Shown: in pieces, positions 63,815 through 64,000 of the stretch
How the letters are laid out: each line of letters begins with the position of its first letter
Numbering within the stretch: position 1 is the stretch's first letter
The notes under the pieces: model-generated
Told to the model about the DNA's origin: nothing
Seen by the model: the letters and a program-made list of their open reading frames with translations, nothing else
Database searches by the model: none
Assembly: GCF_901709675.1 (NCBI RefSeq)
Contig: NC_051096.1
Coordinates: forward strand, 701,001-765,000
Source of the DNA: Syngnathus acus
Taxonomy: Eukaryota; Chordata; Actinopteri; Syngnathiformes; Syngnathidae
Length of the DNA: 64,000 bases
Reading direction: 5' to 3'
Position numbers and translations under genes: made by a program

Positions 63815-64000
63815 CTGCGATGGTGGAAAAACCCGTTGGCTCAAGATAACAGGCATTCATTGGATTTTTTTGTATTAAAATTAAAACGTTGCAAATTGGT
63901 TGCAGTTGGTTTCTATTTTTTTTTGTGTGCTCTTGACCTGCATTTGCCTTTTGTTTGAACAGTGAAGTTAATGTGTAATTGTTGGACTCCAACTTGTCAT

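Overview
The window reads as teleost fish genomic DNA, probably percomorph. It has intron-rich vertebrate genes, long CA/GT microsatellites, several fish-type DNA transposon families (hAT, Tc1/mariner, pogo-like, a THAP-carrying ISL2EU/P-like element), fish LINEs with GATG/TGGA 3' tails, and a tRNA-derived SINE. No species is assigned.

Three host genes can be assembled by splice sites and reading frame. (1) bloc1s4 (BLOC-1 subunit 4, cappuccino), + strand, five coding exons, 23561-25265, 244 aa. (2) ripor2 (Rho family-interacting cell polarization regulator 2, FAM65B), - strand, 24 coding exons from 56353 down to 26327. All exon phases match and give a 1060-residue protein. It is convergent with bloc1s4, with about 1.06 kb between the stop codons. 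(3) The 3' ten exons of a y+LAT-type amino acid transporter (slc7a7/slc7a6-like), - strand, 63814-58276. Its N-terminal exon lies beyond the right edge.

Layout: 1-1020 holds two copies of a GGACTCGG-rich hAT element. 1021-23402 is a nested transposon cluster whose two outer ends are long inverted repeats built from the palindrome TAGACGTCTA, with more blocks of the same repeat inside. I interpret it as one large unclassified TIR element (or foldback island) broken up by a Tc1 element, several hAT elements, a pogo-like element and two LINEs. It also contains an unidentified spliced coding remnant on the - strand (4724-5712). It ends about 160 bp upstream of the bloc1s4 ATG. 23403-26326 is bloc1s4 and the intergenic gap. 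26327-56353 is ripor2, whose introns hold an intact 329-aa Tc1-like transposase (39683-40672), a deleted Tc1 copy nested in a hAT element, two pogo-like MITEs, an L2 3' end, a THAP/ISL2EU-like element and several microsatellites. 58276-64000 is the transporter gene, with a 5'-truncated LINE in one intron.

Most of the DNA is transposon-derived or non-coding. Two mobile ORFs are uninterrupted: a 1046-codon APE-type LINE polyprotein (9917-13057) and the Tc1-like transposase. The host genes have unrelated jobs: lysosome-related organelle biogenesis, Rho signalling/cell polarity, and dibasic amino acid exchange.
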